Below, piece after piece: positions 62,337-64,000 of a DNA stretch of 64,000 nucleotides; position 1 is the stretch's first letter; each line of letters begins with the position of its first letter. The stretch lies in NCBI RefSeq assembly GCF_000720455.1, contig NZ_JOAK01000018.1, positions 62,001 through 126,000 on the forward strand. Direction: 5' to 3'. A program made the translations under genes and the position numbers. The DNA comes from Streptomyces virginiae. Lineage in GTDB: Bacteria; Actinomycetota; Actinomycetes; Streptomycetales; Streptomycetaceae. The notes under the pieces were generated by a model. That model ran no database searches, was not told the DNA's origin, and saw nothing but the letters and a program-made list of their open reading frames with translations.

Positions 62337-62459
62337 GGGGTCTCCTGAACGTCGCTGCGGATCGCGGTTCGCCCAGGCGCGCGGCAGTCGACGTACGGGA
62401 CTGAGGTACGCCGGGCCGCTCCCCGGTGGTGATCCACCCGAACGCCAGTCACGGCCCGC

Positions 62460-62490
62460 CGACCACTGTAGTCGACCAAACCGGTGGTCG
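62460..62490. promoter_or_regulatory. Inverted repeat upstream of the methyltransferase
   Basis: CGACCAC (62460-62466) and GTGGTCG (62484-62490) flank 17 bases in the gap between divergent folD and the methyltransferase gene, 30 bases before the latter's ATG. Confidence 0.35.
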
Positions 62491-62519
62491 CCCGGCGCCC
62501 GACCTGCGACGATCAATGC

Positions 62520-63281
62520 ATGACGCGTACTTTCGACCATCTTGTCGCCGAGGCCGAGTCCGTCTCCGTGGACGGCTGGGACTTCTCCTGGCTCGACGGC
62601 CGCGCCACCGAGCAGCGTCCCTCCTGGGGCTACCAGCGCCTGATGGCAGAGCGCCTGGCCCGGGTCCGGTCCGCCCTGGACATCCAGACCGGCGGCGGCG
62701 AGGTCCTCGCCGGATCCGGTCCCCTGCCGCGCCTGACGGTGGCCACGGAGTCCTGGCCGCCCAATGTCGAGCGGGCCACGAGACTGCTGCACCCGCTGGG
62801 CGCGGTGGTGGTCGCGGATTCCGACGAGCCGCCCCTGCCCTTCGGCGACGAGGCCTTCGAGCTGGTGACCAGCCGGCACCCGGTGACCATCTGGTGGGAC
62901 GAGATCGCCCGGGTGCTGGCGCCGGGCGGCACGTACCTCTCGCAGCAGGTCGGCCCGGCGAGCGTCTTCGAACTCGTCGAATTCTTTCTCGGACCCCAGC
63001 CGGAGGAGGTCAGGCGCGCACGGCACCCCGACGACGCGGTCGCGGACGCCACGAAGGCGGGTCTCGACGTGCTCGACCTGCGCTCCGAACGGCTGCGCAC
63101 CGAGTTCCACGACATCGGGGCTGTGATCTATTTTCTACGGAAGGTGATCTGGATGGTGCCGGGCTTCACGGTCGGGCAGTACCGGGACCGCTTGCGCGAG
63201 CTGCACGAGCGGATCGAGCGCGACGGCCCGTTCGTCGCACATACCGCCCGTTTTCTGATCGAAGCCCGCAAAACGGGCTGA
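62520..63281 (+). CDS. Class I SAM-dependent methyltransferase
   Basis: The 253-residue protein starts MTRTFDHLVAEAESVSVDGWDFSWLDGRA and has the Methyltransf_11-type SAM fold. Motif I is degenerate (LDIQTGGGEVL), motif II-like sequence is seen as VVVADSDEPPLPFGDEAFELV and motif IV-like as RVLAPGGTYLSQQVG. The substrate is unknown. It is divergent from folD. A strong upstream ribosome-binding site is not evident for ATG 62520, but the sequence from this Met is the conserved opening. Confidence 0.82.
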   Translation: MTRTFDHLVAEAESVSVDGWDFSWLDGRATEQRPSWGYQRLMAERLARVRSALDIQTGGGEVLAGSGPLPRLTVATESWPPNVERATRLLHPLGAVVVADSDEPPLPFGDEAFELVTSRHPVTIWWDEIARVLAPGGTYLSQQVGPASVFELVEFFLGPQPEEVRRARHPDDAVADATKAGLDVLDLRSERLRTEFHDIGAVIYFLRKVIWMVPGFTVGQYRDRLRELHERIERDGPFVAHTARFLIEARKTG

Positions 63282-63496
63282 CGCGGAGGGCGGACGGATC
63301 CACGCCGGATCCGGTTGCCCGGCCGCAGCGTGGCGCAGGTCACTCAATTCAGCGCGTAACGAATCGACTCGGGCATGCGATGAACCGACAGGTGTCCTCG
63401 CGCGGCCCGGAATACAGACCCCCCTCGGGTCTGTTTCCCGAGTTCGCGCGATGATGTCCCGCCCACCCCTTATCTGTTCGCAACGAGAGGCTCCTT

Positions 63497-64000
63497 GTGT
63501 CGCTCAGCCCGTCCCGTACGTTCCCTCCGGAGATCGCCGAATCCGAGGCCCTGGTAGCGCTCGTCGAGCGCGGCCGCGAGCAGGGTCACATCAACGGTGA
63601 CGACGTGCGCCAGGCCTTCGAGGCCGGCCGCATCCCGGTGGACCAGTGGAAGCGGGTCCTGCGCAGCCTGAACCAGGTCCTCGACGAGGAGGGTGTCGCC
63701 CTTCACGTCAGCGCGGCCCCCGCCACCAAGGCTGCCGCGAAGAAGCCCCGCAAGGCTGCCGCCGCCCCCGCCCGTACCGTGGCCAAGAAGGCCACCGCCG
63801 CGCCCCGCCCCATCGGTGCGCGCAAGACCGCGGCCACCGCCGCGGCCACCACGGTCACGTCCACGGCTTCGGCGATATCCGCTCCGTCGGCCGCCGCGGC
63901 TGCGGAGGCGGCGCCGGCCGAGGCCGCCGCCGAGCCGAAGAAGCGCACGGTCAAGAAGACCGCCGCCAAGAAGACCGCCGTGAAGAAGACCGCCGCGGCG
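63497..64000 (+). CDS. HrdB-type RNA polymerase sigma factor (5' part; runs off window)
   Basis: The first 168 codons are visible from GTG 63497, which follows ACGAGAGGCTCC. The N-terminus, with FPPEIAESEALVALVERGREQGHINGDDVRQAFE and WKRVLRSLNQVLDEEGVALHVSA, closely resembles the sigma region 1.1 of streptomycete HrdB. It is followed by a Lys/Ala-rich tract (repeats of KKTAAKKTA) also seen in HrdB. Regions 2-4 lie beyond the window, so full identity as the principal sigma factor or a paralogue cannot be settled. Confidence 0.8.
   Translation, partial: MSLSPSRTFPPEIAESEALVALVERGREQGHINGDDVRQAFEAGRIPVDQWKRVLRSLNQVLDEEGVALHVSAAPATKAAAKKPRKAAAAPARTVAKKATAAPRPIGARKTAATAAATTVTSTASAISAPSAAAAAEAAPAEAAAEPKKRTVKKTAAKKTAVKKTAAA

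Overview
The window is very GC-rich actinobacterial chromosome. Streptomyces or a close relative is indicated by an SsgA-like sporulation protein, a WhiB-like regulator, rare in-frame TTA codons, a DUF5753/DUF397-type gene pair, a stand-alone NHEJ polymerase with a LigC-type ligase, and the start of a HrdB-type sigma factor. No rRNA operon, integrase, transposase, CRISPR array or prophage block was seen. One tRNA gene is present: tRNA-Leu with anticodon GAG.

Layout. 1-2.2 kb: a lipid-catabolism-like operon (CaiB family CoA transferase/racemase plus an F420-dependent LLM oxidoreductase) behind a promoter with a KstR-like operator. 2.4-8.3 kb: a secreted repeat protein, a saccharopine-dehydrogenase-like enzyme, endonuclease V, a YciI protein, an exported BNR-repeat protein and an SsgA-like protein. 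8.3-12.7 kb: an ABC-F ATPase with a repeat-rich leader, a DUF5753 regulator pair and an acyl-ACP desaturase behind a multi-half-site operator. 12.8-15.4 kb: a translationally coupled WXG-type (type VII secretion-like) operon with two TTA codons. 15.4-18 kb: WhiB, NHEJ polymerase and ligase. 18-26.7 kb: two flavoenzymes, an XRE-cupin regulator with a NUDIX hydrolase, a GPP34 protein, a DHA2 exporter with a winged-helix-like tail and a GH4 glycosidase. 26.9-30.6 kb: an MmyB-type regulator divergent from cassette A (HTH regulator, HExxH ImmA/IrrE-like protein, MAB_1171c/DUF6545-type membrane protein). 30.6-40 kb: DUF4239 operon, secreted protein, metG, sigma-like/IclR-like pair, tRNA-Leu, ltrA, FabH paralogue. 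40-44 kb: fdhD, ferredoxin-like protein, bile-acid symporter family protein and LysR. 44-51 kb: acyl-CoA ligase and a branched-chain amino acid type ABC importer with a LivH-LivM-LivF fusion. 51-56.7 kb: AKR, RICIN protein, methyltransferase, pterin dehydratase, Tat-exported flavoenzyme, MmyB-type regulator. 57-61.4 kb: cassette B, a second copy of cassette A's architecture with a FAD oxidoreductase added. 61.4-64 kb: folD, methyltransferase, partial HrdB-type sigma factor.

The strongest candidate for an undescribed system is the pair of paralogous cassettes A (28114-30570) and B (56963-61356). Both have the order regulator, HExxH protein, multi-TM protein, with 4-base stop/start overlaps. 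B's regulator carries the DNA-binding unit twice and B has an extra flavoenzyme. A's HExxH gene has a TTA codon and B's does not. Each cassette has an MmyB-like regulator close upstream. This suggests an intracellular sensing and membrane signalling or export module, but its function cannot be read from sequence.
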